DNA of 64,000 nt from Pseudomonadota bacterium (GTDB taxonomy: Bacteria; Pseudomonadota; Alphaproteobacteria; Rhizobiales; Methylopilaceae): assembly GCA_023388965.1 (NCBI GenBank), contig JAEWFF010000013.1, positions 20,722 to 84,721 of the forward strand, read 5' to 3'. A program made the translations under genes and the position numbers. Under the pieces are notes generated by a model. The model made no database searches. It was not told the DNA's origin and saw only the letters and a program-made list of their open reading frames with translations. The number at the start of each line of letters is the position of its first letter. Position 1 is the stretch's first letter. Shown here one piece after another: positions 1 through 9,070 of this stretch.

Positions 1-1
1 A

Positions 2-280
2 ACGAACCGCACTTCCCATGGGCTGGACCCGCGCCGCCGGCGCGCGCTTTATCGCGCCTGGCATCGCGGGCTCAAGGAAATGGACCTGATTCTGGGCCGG
101 TTCACGGATGCCGAGATCGGCACCATGTCCGGGCCGGAGTTCGATGATTTCGAACGCCTGCTGGAGATGCCGGACGTGGATCTCTATGACTGGGTGACCG
201 GGCGGAACGAGGTGCCCCCGGAATTCGACACCGCAATTTTCCGCCGCCTCCGGGCCTTTCGTTCTCTGCCCGAAACGTGA
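2..280 (+). CDS. sdhE: Succinate dehydrogenase assembly factor 2 (SdhE), 5' partial
   Basis: Small protein that promotes covalent FAD attachment to the flavoprotein subunit of succinate dehydrogenase (family knowledge). The reading frame is open from base 2 and no start codon lies in frame before the conserved part, so the gene begins outside the window. The visible residues contain the family signature RG-x-x-E (HRGLKEMD), preceded by an Arg-rich stretch and a Tyr-Arg-Ala-Trp segment, followed by the acidic helix region with DLYDWVTG and a C-terminal FRRLRAF. A start at the internal ATG at 80 would delete the RGxxE motif and is therefore wrong. It stops 4 bases before mfd, so the two are probably co-transcribed. 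Confidence 0.9.
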   Translation, partial: TNRTSHGLDPRRRRALYRAWHRGLKEMDLILGRFTDAEIGTMSGPEFDDFERLLEMPDVDLYDWVTGRNEVPPEFDTAIFRRLRAFRSLPET

Positions 281-284
281 ATGT

Positions 285-3200
285 GTGATCCGAATGCCCA
301 ATGAGGCCGACCTTCTCGCGCGCGGCGGGAAGCTTGTTTTTGCCAACACCCCCGACGGACTGGATGCGCTGGTGATCGCCGATCTCGCGCGCCAGATCGC
401 GCGCGGCAACCGCGATGCCCCGGCGGCGATCCTCTATGTCGCCCGCGAGCGCACGCGCATGCACGCCATGGAGCGTGAGCTCGCCTTTTTCGCGCCGGAC
501 GTCGATGTGCTGTCCTTCCCGGCCTGGGATGTGCTGCCCTATGACCGGGGCTCGCCCAATACGGCCATCTCCGCCCAGCGCATGACGACGCTTGCGCGCC
601 TGGCCCGGACGAAACAGGGCGAGATGCCGCGTGTGGTGCTGACGACGGCGAACGCCGCCGTGCAGCGCGTGACGAGCCGCAAGGCGATTGCGGCGCAGAG
701 CCTGTCGGTCGCGCCGGGCAATGCCGTCGATCTCGCCGCCCTGATCGCATGGCTCGAACACAACGGCTATCTGCGCACCTCGACCGTGCGCGACACCGGA
801 GAATATGCCGTGCGCGGCGGCATTCTCGATCTCTTCCCGCCGGGGCATCCGGCGCCGATCCGGCTCGATTTCTTCGGCGATACGCTGGAGTCCATACGCC
901 CCTTCGATCCGGAGACGCAGCGCTCGACAGGCCAGCTCCGCTCGCTCGATCTCGTGCCGGTCAGCGAAGTCCTCCTGACGGACGAAACCATGCGCCGGTT
1001 CCGCCAGTCCTATGTCGCGGAGTTCGGCGCGGCGCAGCGCGGCGATGCGCTGTACGAGGCCGTCAGCGAAGGCCGGCGCTATCCCGGCATGGAGCACTGG
1101 CTGCCGCTGTTCGTGCCGGAGATGGGAACACTGTTCGATCATGTGCCAGGCGCGAGCGTCGTGCTCGATCATCTGACCGGCGATGCACTGGCGCAGAGGC
1201 TCGCCCAGGCGGCGGACTATTACGAAGCCCGCAAGGAAACGCGCGAGGAAGAGCAGGGCGGCGTTCCCTACAATCCGCTGCCGCCGGAGCGGCTTTATCT
1301 GTCGTCCGAGGAATTCGATACGCGCGCGGCGGCGAACGGTCTTGCGCGCATCTTTCCCTTCGAAGCGGAAGCTACCGACGGAAAGCTTGTCGATACAGCC
1401 GGCCGGCCCGGCCGCAATTTTGCGCCGGAACGCGCCGACGAGAACGCCAATGTATTTGCCGCCGCCGCGCAGCATATCGGTGCGCTGATCGACGGCGGGA
1501 AGCGCGTCGTCGTCGCGGCGTGGTCGGATGGCGCGCGCGAGCGCATGGCGACGGTTCTCGAAGATCACGGCCTGAGCGATTTTGAGACTGTCGCGCGCTG
1601 GAGCGATGCGCTGTCGCTGCCGAAAGGCAAGGTGGCTTTCGTCGTCGTCGGCCTCGAAACGGGGTTTGAGACCGCCGATCTCGCCGTCATCTCCGAGCAG
1701 GACATTCTCGGCGACCGGCTGGTGCGCGGCCGCAAGAAAACACGCCGCGCGCAGGATTTCCTGACCGAGGTCACGAGCCTGTCTGCGGGCGATCTCGTCG
1801 TTCATGTCGATCATGGCATCGGCCGCTATGCGGGCCTGAAGGCAATCGATGTCTCCGGCGCGCCGCATGACTGCCTCGAAATTCACTATGCCGGCGATGC
1901 CAAGCTTTTTCTGCCGGTCGAGAATATCGAGCTTCTGTCGCGCTTCGGCTCGGAGGACAGCGAGGTCCAGCTCGACCGTCTCGGCGGCGCCGGCTGGCAG
2001 ACCCGCAAGGCCAGGCTGAAGCAGCGCATCCGTCAGATCGCGGGCGAATTGATGAAGGTCGCCGCGGCGCGCAAGCTGCACGAGGCCAACCGGCTTCAGG
2101 TTCCGGAAGGTATTTACGACGAATTCGCCGCCCGCTTCCCGTTCGACGAGACGGAAGACCAGGACAATGCCATCGAGGCGACCCTGGACGATCTGGCGGC
2201 CGGCAGGCCGATGGATCGCCTGATCTGCGGCGATGTCGGCTTCGGCAAGACCGAGGTGGCGTTGCGCGCCGCTTTCGTGACCGCGATGAACGGAAAGCAG
2301 GTCGCGGTCGTCGTGCCGACGACGCTTCTTGCGCGCCAGCACTACAAGACGTTCTCCGAGCGCTTCAAGGGTTTTCCGCTGAAGGTTGCGCAGGCCTCGC
2401 GCTTTGTCGGCACGAGCGAGATAAAGGCCGTGCGCGAGGGGCTGAAGACCGGCGATGTCGATATCGTCATCGGCACCCATGCGCTTCTGGCCAAGACCAT
2501 TTCGTTCAAGGATCTCGGTCTCGTCATCGTCGATGAGGAGCAGCATTTCGGCGTCAGCCACAAGGAGCGGCTGAAGCAATTGCGCGCCGAGGTCCATGTC
2601 CTGACGCTGACGGCGACGCCCATTCCGCGCACCTTGCAACTCGCCATGACGGGCGTGCGCGAATTGTCGATCATCGCCACGCCGCCCGTCGACCGCCTTG
2701 CGGTGCGCACATCCGTCGTGCCGTTCGATCCGCTGATCGTGCGCGAGGCGCTGCTGCGCGAACGCTATCGCGGGGGGCAGAGCTTCTATGTCGTGCCGCG
2801 CATCGAGGACATCGCGACCGTCACCGAATTCCTGCGCTCGCATGTGCCGGAAGTGAAGTTCGCGGTCGGCCATGGCCAGATGGCAGCCGGCGAGCTCGAA
2901 GATGTCATGACGGCCTTCTACGACGGCAAGTTCGACGTGCTCGTGGCGACGACGATCGTGGAATCCGGGCTCGATATTCCCAATGCCAATACATTGATCG
3001 CGCACCGCGCCGACATGTTCGGCCTGGCTCAACTCTATCAGATCAGGGGCCGCGTCGGGCGCTCCAAGGCGCGCGCCTATGCGCTGCTGACGACGCCGGC
3101 CAACAAGGCGCTCACAGCCAATGCGGAAAAGCGGCTCAAGGTGCTGCAATCGCTGGACGGGCTCGGCGCCGGTTTCCAGCTTGCGTCACACGATCTCGAT

Positions 3201-3797
3201 ATTCGCGGCGCGGGGAATCTTCTTGGCGACGAGCAGTCCGGCCATATCCGCGAGGTCGGGTTCGAGCTTTACCAGCAGATGCTGGAGGAGGCGATTGCCG
3301 CGCTCAAGGAGGGCCACGATGTTGCGGCCGACCAATGGTCGCCGAACATCGCCATCGGCACCCCCGTTCTCATCCCGGACGCCTATGTCGAGGACCTCGA
3401 TGTCCGCCTCGGTCTGTACAGGCGTCTCGCCGGCCTTGCCGACGATTCCGAAATCGAAGCATTCGGCGTCGAGCTTGCCGACCGCTTTGGTCCGCCGCCG
3501 CCTGAAGTCGGCCATCTCCTGCGCATCGTCGGCATCAAGACGTTGTGCCGACGCGCCAATGTCGAGAAGGTTGATGCCGGTCCAAAGGGCGCCGTCATCG
3601 CCTTCCGCGACAACAGCTTCGACAATCCTGACGGGTTGATCGCGTGGCTGTCGGCCGAGCGGGACGTGACCCTGCGCCCGGATTATCGCCTCGTGTTCAG
3701 GCGCGATTGGGAAACGCCCGAAGAACGGTTGAAGGGCACGACCGCGCTGCTGCGAAAGATCGCGGAGATTGCGGAAAAGGGACGTAAGGCCGCCTAG
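285..3797 (+). CDS. mfd: Transcription-repair coupling factor Mfd
   Basis: ATP-driven DNA translocase that removes stalled RNA polymerase at lesions and recruits UvrA. At 1170 residues it has full family length. Visible parts in order: UvrB-like N-terminal region (about 1-350), a CarD-like RNA polymerase interaction domain near residue 500 (GDLVVHVDHGIGRY), superfamily 2 helicase motif I GDVGFGKT near 648, motif II DEEQ near 748, the RG-type translocation motifs (QIRGRVGR) and a C-terminal TRCF domain. The start is GTG at 285, with an ATG three codons later (294) as alternative. The stop overlaps the stop of the convergent gene in the four bases CTAG. A 1015-codon open frame on the opposite strand is a composition shadow. 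Confidence 0.98.
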   Translation: MIRMPNEADLLARGGKLVFANTPDGLDALVIADLARQIARGNRDAPAAILYVARERTRMHAMERELAFFAPDVDVLSFPAWDVLPYDRGSPNTAISAQRMTTLARLARTKQGEMPRVVLTTANAAVQRVTSRKAIAAQSLSVAPGNAVDLAALIAWLEHNGYLRTSTVRDTGEYAVRGGILDLFPPGHPAPIRLDFFGDTLESIRPFDPETQRSTGQLRSLDLVPVSEVLLTDETMRRFRQSYVAEFGAAQRGDALYEAVSEGRRYPGMEHWLPLFVPEMGTLFDHVPGASVVLDHLTGDALAQRLAQAADYYEARKETREEEQGGVPYNPLPPERLYLSSEEFDTRAAANGLARIFPFEAEATDGKLVDTAGRPGRNFAPERADENANVFAAAAQHIGALIDGGKRVVVAAWSDGARERMATVLEDHGLSDFETVARWSDALSLPKGKVAFVVVGLETGFETADLAVISEQDILGDRLVRGRKKTRRAQDFLTEVTSLSAGDLVVHVDHGIGRYAGLKAIDVSGAPHDCLEIHYAGDAKLFLPVENIELLSRFGSEDSEVQLDRLGGAGWQTRKARLKQRIRQIAGELMKVAAARKLHEANRLQVPEGIYDEFAARFPFDETEDQDNAIEATLDDLAAGRPMDRLICGDVGFGKTEVALRAAFVTAMNGKQVAVVVPTTLLARQHYKTFSERFKGFPLKVAQASRFVGTSEIKAVREGLKTGDVDIVIGTHALLAKTISFKDLGLVIVDEEQHFGVSHKERLKQLRAEVHVLTLTATPIPRTLQLAMTGVRELSIIATPPVDRLAVRTSVVPFDPLIVREALLRERYRGGQSFYVVPRIEDIATVTEFLRSHVPEVKFAVGHGQMAAGELEDVMTAFYDGKFDVLVATTIVESGLDIPNANTLIAHRADMFGLAQLYQIRGRVGRSKARAYALLTTPANKALTANAEKRLKVLQSLDGLGAGFQLASHDLDIRGAGNLLGDEQSGHIREVGFELYQQMLEEAIAALKEGHDVAADQWSPNIAIGTPVLIPDAYVEDLDVRLGLYRRLAGLADDSEIEAFGVELADRFGPPPPEVGHLLRIVGIKTLCRRANVEKVDAGPKGAVIAFRDNSFDNPDGLIAWLSAERDVTLRPDYRLVFRRDWETPEERLKGTTALLRKIAEIAEKGRKAA

Positions 3798-5338
3798 GCC
3801 ACGCTGACGGCGCTGGTGCATTCGTCAACCATCTCGGCGCGCGGCATCACCGCGACGCTGGCACCTGCTTCTTCCAGCGTTGCCATCAACGCGTGCGGAT
3901 TGCCGTTGCCGGCGCTCGCGGCCTCGCCGAACAGTGGATCGCGCTGCAATGCGAGCGCGGCTCCGGCGGAGGAGGACGCCATGCGGAGGAATTCTTCCAG
4001 CGCCGCGCGCGGAAAGGCCAGGCCGCCGATACGTACGATGCCGCTGCGGTTTGGGCCGAAGCGCAGTTCCGGCCCGTGGATTTCGGCAGGAATCGACGTA
4101 TCGACCCAGCCCTCATTGTCGATCGACAGCGACGGCTCGCCCGGAAGATTGCCGGAGGGGGCCAGAGCGCCACGGAGCGCGAGGTGGCCCTTGGCGGTGA
4201 TGCGGGTCTGGACCAGCGAAGGCGCGCTCGGATTGGTGCGCGGCGAATGGATCGAGCCGACCGGAACGCCGGCCGCGCGCTGCATGCCCTCGCGCGATGC
4301 GGTCACAAGGCCGATCTCGCCGAATGTCATGACATCGACGACGAAGATCAGCCCGCCCGGAGTGACCCGGCCGGGCGTCTCGCCGGAGCGCCAGATTGCG
4401 GCCACGGAACGGAGCGGGCGCGTCGGGAAACGCGCGGCGCGCGCGAAACCGGCGGCGGCTGCACCGGGCAGCACGACATGGGTCACATTCTCGGTCACGA
4501 GCGATCCGGCCAGAACGCGCGAACTGAACGGCTGGTGCAGGACGAGCGGCGCGCCGCTGAGAAGTGACGACATCAGCCCGGTCGCGATGCCGGCAATGCT
4601 GGCGCCGAGCAGGGTGGTCGCGATGATGTCGTTGCCGGTCAGGCCGGCTTCGAGCATATGCGCCATGCCGGCGGCAATGATTTCGCCATGCGTGCGCGCG
4701 ACCGGGGCGAACCCGCCGGGCGTCGCGTCCCAGGTCACCATCGCGACATGCCGTCCGGCCTTGCCCGCGCGCTCGGTTTCCGGCCGAAGGTCCGGGCGTT
4801 TCAGCGAATCGAGATGCTCATCGATGGAGATGACGCCGTCCGGCACGTCGCGGCCGAAGGCCAGAATGAAGCGCAGGGTGAAGGCGTCGATCGCGGCGAA
4901 CGACATCACCTCGGCATGGTTGGTTGCGCCGGACCGGCAGACGGTGATCGCGGCCTTGGCGCCGATCCGGGTCAGCGCCTGAGCGATCTCGCGCCGCCGC
5001 CAGGCGAGCGGCAGAAGGGCCGGGATATAGCCGGCGCGCAACGTGGCCAGCAGCGCGATGATACTTTCCACCGTGTTGGGAAGCTGCAGCGCGACCATGG
5101 AATCGCGGCCGAGGGCAAGGGCGCGCAACCCGGTTGCGATGCGCTCGACCTCTCCGTCGAGTTCGTCCCATGTCAGGCGCCGCGGCGCACCATCGGTGAA
5201 GACCGGCCTGTCGGCAGGGTCGATCAGTGCGCGCCCGGCCGGGTTCATGGCGGCGTGGCGGCGCAGAAGGGCGTCGATCGTGACGTCTTCGCCAAGACCG
5301 TTGCTCTCGGGAGCGTTGAATGCCCGCGCCAGGATCAC
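3794..5338 (-). CDS. Degenerate AMP-dependent synthetase/ligase-like protein
   Basis: Homologue of the acyl-adenylate-forming (ANL) enzymes such as acyl-CoA ligases. The N-terminal half is recognisable: a LTWDELDGEVERIATGL segment and a substrate-entry region with QLPNTVESIIALLATLRAGYIP. The expected ATP phosphate-binding signature (Ser/Thr/Gly-rich followed by PKG) is replaced by TWDATPGGFAPVARTHGE, which has no STG-T core and no following Pro-Lys-Gly. The small C-terminal domain is shortened, and I could not find the usual catalytic lysine context. The start is GTG, 23 bases after the solute-binding protein stop, so the pair probably forms one transcript. The stop overlaps mfd convergently. 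It may bind a ligand without adenylating it, or be a divergent ligase; substrate unknown. Confidence 0.7.
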   Translation of the reverse strand: MILARAFNAPESNGLGEDVTIDALLRRHAAMNPAGRALIDPADRPVFTDGAPRRLTWDELDGEVERIATGLRALALGRDSMVALQLPNTVESIIALLATLRAGYIPALLPLAWRRREIAQALTRIGAKAAITVCRSGATNHAEVMSFAAIDAFTLRFILAFGRDVPDGVISIDEHLDSLKRPDLRPETERAGKAGRHVAMVTWDATPGGFAPVARTHGEIIAAGMAHMLEAGLTGNDIIATTLLGASIAGIATGLMSSLLSGAPLVLHQPFSSRVLAGSLVTENVTHVVLPGAAAAGFARAARFPTRPLRSVAAIWRSGETPGRVTPGGLIFVVDVMTFGEIGLVTASREGMQRAAGVPVGSIHSPRTNPSAPSLVQTRITAKGHLALRGALAPSGNLPGEPSLSIDNEGWVDTSIPAEIHGPELRFGPNRSGIVRIGGLAFPRAALEEFLRMASSSAGAALALQRDPLFGEAASAGNGNPHALMATLEEAGASVAVMPRAEMVDECTSAVSVA

Positions 5339-5360
5339 GATGCGTGCCTTCGGCCGGTCG

Positions 5361-7181
5361 TCATTGGCCGACTTCCCGCCACCAGGTTTCGGGAATGGGT
5401 CCGTACAGGGGCATCCGGTCCGGACGGCCGATATAGCTGCGGCGCGCGATCCATTTGTTCGGCAGGTGATACAGCGGCACCACGTAGAACCCCGACATCA
5501 GAACCCGGTCCAGTGCCCGTGTCGCGGCAACGAGATCCTTGCGCGTCGTCGCGCGCACGATCTCAGCGATCATTGCGTCGATCGCCGGCTCCGCCGCGCC
5601 CATATAATTTCTTGTTCCGGGCGAGGAGGCGGCCGACGTGCCCCAGTAAAAGCTCTGCTCGTTGCCGGGAGAGAGCGAATTGTCCCACGTATACTGGGTC
5701 ATATCGAAGTCGTAGGACAGCAGCCGCGACTCGAATTGCACGGTATCCACAAGACGCACCGCCGCCTTGATCCCCGCCCGCGCGAGATCGCGCGCAAATG
5801 CCAGCGCGATCCGCTCCTGCTCCTTGGTTTTCACGAGCAATTCGAACGCGAACGGCTTGCGCCCGGAATCGGTCAGAACGCCGTCGCGCAATTCCCATCC
5901 GGCGTCGCGGAGGAGGGACAGCGCCTCGCGCAGCAGGGTGCGGTCGCGGCCCGAGCCGTCCGCCTGCGGCGGCTGCCAGGTTCCGTCCATGATGTCCGGC
6001 AGAACCGCATCCGGATAGGGCGCCAGCAGCGCGCGTTCCTTTTCGCTTGCCGGGCGACCGCGTGCCGACAGTTCCGAGCCCTCGAAAAAGCTTGCCGTGC
6101 GTGCGTAGGCGCCGTGCAGGAGATTCGCGTTGGCCCACGGGAAATCGAACAGCATTGCGAGCGCGCGGCGTACGCGGATGTCCTTGAACAGCGGGCGGCG
6201 CGTATTGAACACGAAAGCCGCGATGGGCTTGGGCGCGCCGCTGCCGAGCTCGTCCTTGACGATCCGGCCGTCCTTTACCGCCTTCTCGTCATAGGCCGAC
6301 ATCCAGCGCGCGGGGTCGCTTTCCGGCCGGATATCGTAGAGACCCTTGCGGAACGCCTCCAGCATGGTCCCTGCGTCGCGGTAAAAATCGTAGCGTATCT
6401 CGCCGAAATTACCCCATCCCCGCGTGACGTTGAGGCCGGCGCCCCAGTAATCGGGATTGCGCGTCAGCGTCAGGCTTTTTCCCGCCTCGACCTGGGTGAC
6501 GACATAGGGGCCGGAGCCGATTGGAGGCGTCAGCCCTCCGGCCTCGAAGGTTTCGGGATCGGTCGCGTGTTTGGGCAGGATGGGCATCAGCCCGAGAATG
6601 AGGGGCAGTTCGCGGTCGTTGGAGCCCGTCAGGTCGAAGCGGATCGTACGCTCGTCGAGCGCTTCGGCCGTCCGCACCTTGCTATAATATGTACGGTGGT
6701 TCGGACGCCCCCGGTCGCGGAGCAATTCCCACGAGAACAGCACGTCCTCGGCCGTCACCGGCCGCCCGTCCGAAAAGCGCGCCGCCGGATTGAGCCGGAA
6801 CTCGACATAGCTGCGGTCGTCGGGCGTCGCGATGCTTTCGGCCAGAAGACCGTACAGGGTGAACGGTTCGTCGTAGGATCGCGCCATAAGGGGCTCGACG
6901 ACCTGGTTCGCGATCACCTGCGCCGGAGGGGTTCCGCGCACGACAAAGGGGTTGAGACTGTCGAAGCTGCCGAGGATTCCATAGGTTACCCGTCCGCCGC
7001 GCGGGGCATCCGCATTGACATAGGGAAAATGGGAAAAGTCTTCCGGCAGCGCCGGTTCGCCGTGCATGGCGATGCCGTGCCTCGGGGGCGCAGAATCGGC
7101 TCCCGCGGCCGGGTCGAGGGCCGGCAGCAGGGCGAAGAGGGCCAGAACAGCGGCTAGGCGGCTTTTCATCCCTGCGAACAT
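5361..7181 (-). CDS. Extracellular solute-binding protein family 5 (oligopeptide/YejA-type)
   Basis: Periplasmic substrate-binding component of an ABC importer for peptides or similar solutes. The 606-residue length and features such as NPAARFSDGRPVTAEDVLFSWELL, NPDYWG and the C-terminal FYVVPLYHLP are typical of the DppA/OppA/YejA group, closest in style to YejA. An N-terminal hydrophobic signal peptide (MKSRLAAVLALFALLPAL) follows either of two in-frame ATGs (7181 or 7169); the second starts right at the signal sequence. No permease or ATPase gene is adjacent, so it is an orphan binding protein that must use a transporter encoded elsewhere. The downstream neighbour is a degenerate ligase-like protein. 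Confidence 0.85.
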   Translation of the reverse strand: MFAGMKSRLAAVLALFALLPALDPAAGADSAPPRHGIAMHGEPALPEDFSHFPYVNADAPRGGRVTYGILGSFDSLNPFVVRGTPPAQVIANQVVEPLMARSYDEPFTLYGLLAESIATPDDRSYVEFRLNPAARFSDGRPVTAEDVLFSWELLRDRGRPNHRTYYSKVRTAEALDERTIRFDLTGSNDRELPLILGLMPILPKHATDPETFEAGGLTPPIGSGPYVVTQVEAGKSLTLTRNPDYWGAGLNVTRGWGNFGEIRYDFYRDAGTMLEAFRKGLYDIRPESDPARWMSAYDEKAVKDGRIVKDELGSGAPKPIAAFVFNTRRPLFKDIRVRRALAMLFDFPWANANLLHGAYARTASFFEGSELSARGRPASEKERALLAPYPDAVLPDIMDGTWQPPQADGSGRDRTLLREALSLLRDAGWELRDGVLTDSGRKPFAFELLVKTKEQERIALAFARDLARAGIKAAVRLVDTVQFESRLLSYDFDMTQYTWDNSLSPGNEQSFYWGTSAASSPGTRNYMGAAEPAIDAMIAEIVRATTRKDLVAATRALDRVLMSGFYVVPLYHLPNKWIARRSYIGRPDRMPLYGPIPETWWREVGQ

Positions 7182-7381
7182 CGCAAAATGAGGTCGATTC
7201 GGCGCGTCTCGTGCTTCTGGCGGACTCGTATGCCTATGTGCAACGGTTCATTCGAAACCACTGTGGCGCTTGTAATCGGTCATGGTGATGCCGTATTTGA
7301 CCCCGACACAGCCCCTCGATCGTATGCGGGCATGGACGTGTGTCCCCGCAGTCTCAACCGCCGCACTGGAAAGACAGAACG

Positions 7382-8083
7382 ATGAAGAACCTTATCCGCC
7401 CGATGCCGGCGCTTGTGCTGTCGTTCGGGCTCGCTGCCTTCACCGCCTCGTCGGCCTTTGCCCAGGCGCCCGCCGCCCCCGCGGAAAACGCGGCGCCGGC
7501 CAAGGCCGATCCCGCGCCGGAATGGCTCAAGCTGTGCGGCAAGGACGAGCAGAGCAAAACGGAGCTGTGCTCGGTCAACAATTACATCATCGACGGTCAG
7601 GGCAATGTCCGCGGCCAGATCCGCGTTCTCGACGTGACCCGCGAGAAGGACGACAAGACCAAGGAAAAGAAGCGCATCATCGAGGCGATGATTCCGCCGG
7701 GCTTCCTGATCCAGCCGGGCATCAACCTCGTTGTCGACGACAACAAGACGCCGATCCCGGGCCGCTATCGCATCTGCTTCCCGAACGCCTGCGTGACCGA
7801 GGTGCTGGTCAGCGACGATATGCTGGCGCAGATGCGCAAGGGCAATAATCTCCAGATATTCTTCGCCAACGCCAAGGGCGAATGGCTCGGCGCGCGCGTA
7901 TCGCTGGCCGGTTTCTCGGCGTCCTATGACGGCAAGCCGATCGAGCCCGAAGTTGCGGAAGCAAAGCGCAAGCAGTTCGAGGATAGCCAGAACAAGCTGC
8001 AGAGCGAGCTTGCCAAGCGCGCCGAAGAGCAGCGCAAGAAGCTGCAGGAAGGCGCTGCCGCCGGGCAGACCAAAACGCAGTAA
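7382..8083 (+). CDS. Invasion-associated locus B (IalB) family secreted protein
   Basis: Exported protein of the IalB family, named from Bartonella but widespread in free-living Hyphomicrobiales, where its role is not settled. The chosen ATG opens a clean signal peptide (residues 1-27, ending SSAFA before Gln); a longer frame from 7340 would put a polar extension ahead of it. The mature part begins with a Pro/Ala-rich linker, then the IalB domain with paired cysteines (WLKLCGKDEQSKTELC; RICFPNACVTE) probably forming disulfides. The C-terminus is a charged helix (EAKRKQFEDSQNKLQSELAK) likely to form a coiled coil. A strong terminator hairpin follows at 8111. Confidence 0.88.
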   Translation: MKNLIRPMPALVLSFGLAAFTASSAFAQAPAAPAENAAPAKADPAPEWLKLCGKDEQSKTELCSVNNYIIDGQGNVRGQIRVLDVTREKDDKTKEKKRIIEAMIPPGFLIQPGINLVVDDNKTPIPGRYRICFPNACVTEVLVSDDMLAQMRKGNNLQIFFANAKGEWLGARVSLAGFSASYDGKPIEPEVAEAKRKQFEDSQNKLQSELAKRAEEQRKKLQEGAAAGQTKTQ

Positions 8084-8110
8084 AAGGACTTTATCTCTTC
8101 CCGATATTAG

Positions 8111-8145
8111 AACGCGCGGCCCTCGGGTCGCGCGTTTTGTTTTTC
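8111..8145 (+). terminator. Rho-independent terminator after the IalB-like gene
   Basis: Inverted repeat AACGCGCG / CGCGCGTT (8111-8118 and 8129-8136) followed on the plus strand by a T-rich tract TTGTTTTT. It sits 28 bases after the IalB-like stop and reaches into the stop codon of the convergent acyltransferase. The minus strand has no matching T tract, so it appears one-directional. Confidence 0.8.
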
Positions 8146-9070
8146 AGGACGGGTCTTTCCAGGAAAAGGGCGGGCCAAGATAGGTCCAGCGCCGGTGAGC
8201 CCACATCCATTGGCCGGGCGCGTGCCGTATCCAGCTCTCGAACAAGGTCTGCAGCGTCCGGGTCGCGACGACGATGTCCTTGTCGCGATCCTCGGTGCGC
8301 GGCACCGGAACCTCTTCGAGATAGAGATCGAAACGTGCACCGTCCGTACGCACGAGGCGCGCCGCGATCAGAGGCACGTCGAACGAGCGGGCCATGAAGG
8401 CCGGCAGAGGGGTGGACGGCGCCGGATATCCGAAGAAAGAAGCCGGGACGTTACCTGTCCGCTGGTCGGCGAGAACGAGGACGGGATTGCCCTTCTTCAG
8501 CCAGGCGATCAGCTTGCGCGGAGCGGTTTCCCCCTTGGGATAGACGCCCCCCGGAAACTGCTTGAGCCGCAATTCCCGCAGGAAATTCTCGGCATGGGGG
8601 TTCCTCAGCCTGCTGTAGATGAACGCCATCGGAAAACCGGTGACCTTGAAGGCAGGCGCGATCAGCTCCCAGTTCGCATAATGCATCGAGGCGACGACAA
8701 CGCGCCCGCCGGCTTTCTCGATGATTTTCATCACATCGGGGCTCGCCAGACGGATGCGCGACGGATCGCGCTCGAAACGTTCGGTGAACAAGGCCTCGGC
8801 GGTCGTGCGGCCAAGATTGTCCCAGACCTCGCTTGTGATGGCCGTGCGTTCAGCTTCGCTCTTGTCGGGGAAGGCGACCTTCAGATGGCGCAGCGCGGCC
8901 TGCTGACGCTTGGTGTGGGGCGCGATCGCGCGCCAGACCCGGCCGCTGACCGCTGAAGCGCGGTCGAGGCCCAGGGGCTTCAGCAGGATCACCATGATCC
9001 AGAACAGCACATATTCTCCGGCGTGAAGCAGCCGGGAGCGCTTGTGTTCTACAGGTGCGGTTTTGTTCAC
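8144..9070 (-). CDS. Lipid A biosynthesis acyltransferase family (LpxL/HtrB-like)
   Basis: Membrane-associated acyltransferase that adds a secondary acyl chain to a Kdo-lipid A-type or related lipid acceptor. The 308-residue protein has a hydrophobic N-terminal segment (about 18-35), the family catalytic pattern H-x4-D/E as HYANWE at about residues 130-135, a substrate segment AFIYSRLRNPHAE, and a DQRTGN block matching the usual DQ motif. Its start codon overlaps the stop of the upstream UbiH-like gene (ATGA), so translation is probably coupled. Which acyl chain or acceptor it uses cannot be read from sequence; alphaproteobacteria often have several paralogues. Confidence 0.87.
   Translation of the reverse strand: MNKTAPVEHKRSRLLHAGEYVLFWIMVILLKPLGLDRASAVSGRVWRAIAPHTKRQQAALRHLKVAFPDKSEAERTAITSEVWDNLGRTTAEALFTERFERDPSRIRLASPDVMKIIEKAGGRVVVASMHYANWELIAPAFKVTGFPMAFIYSRLRNPHAENFLRELRLKQFPGGVYPKGETAPRKLIAWLKKGNPVLVLADQRTGNVPASFFGYPAPSTPLPAFMARSFDVPLIAARLVRTDGARFDLYLEEVPVPRTEDRDKDIVVATRTLQTLFESWIRHAPGQWMWAHRRWTYLGPPFSWKDPS

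Noticed and set aside
102..3149. A 1015-codon open frame antisense to mfd
   Set aside because: Low-complexity Arg/Asp/Gly-rich translation without domains, exactly opposite a conserved gene; caused by high GC codon bias.
5043..7157. A 704-codon open frame antisense to the family 5 binding protein
   Set aside because: No recognisable domain, and the opposite strand encodes a complete conserved protein with signal peptide.
7188..7385. A 65-codon plus-strand frame before the IalB-like gene
   Set aside because: No ribosome-binding site, no recognisable pattern; it lies in the shared promoter region of divergent genes.
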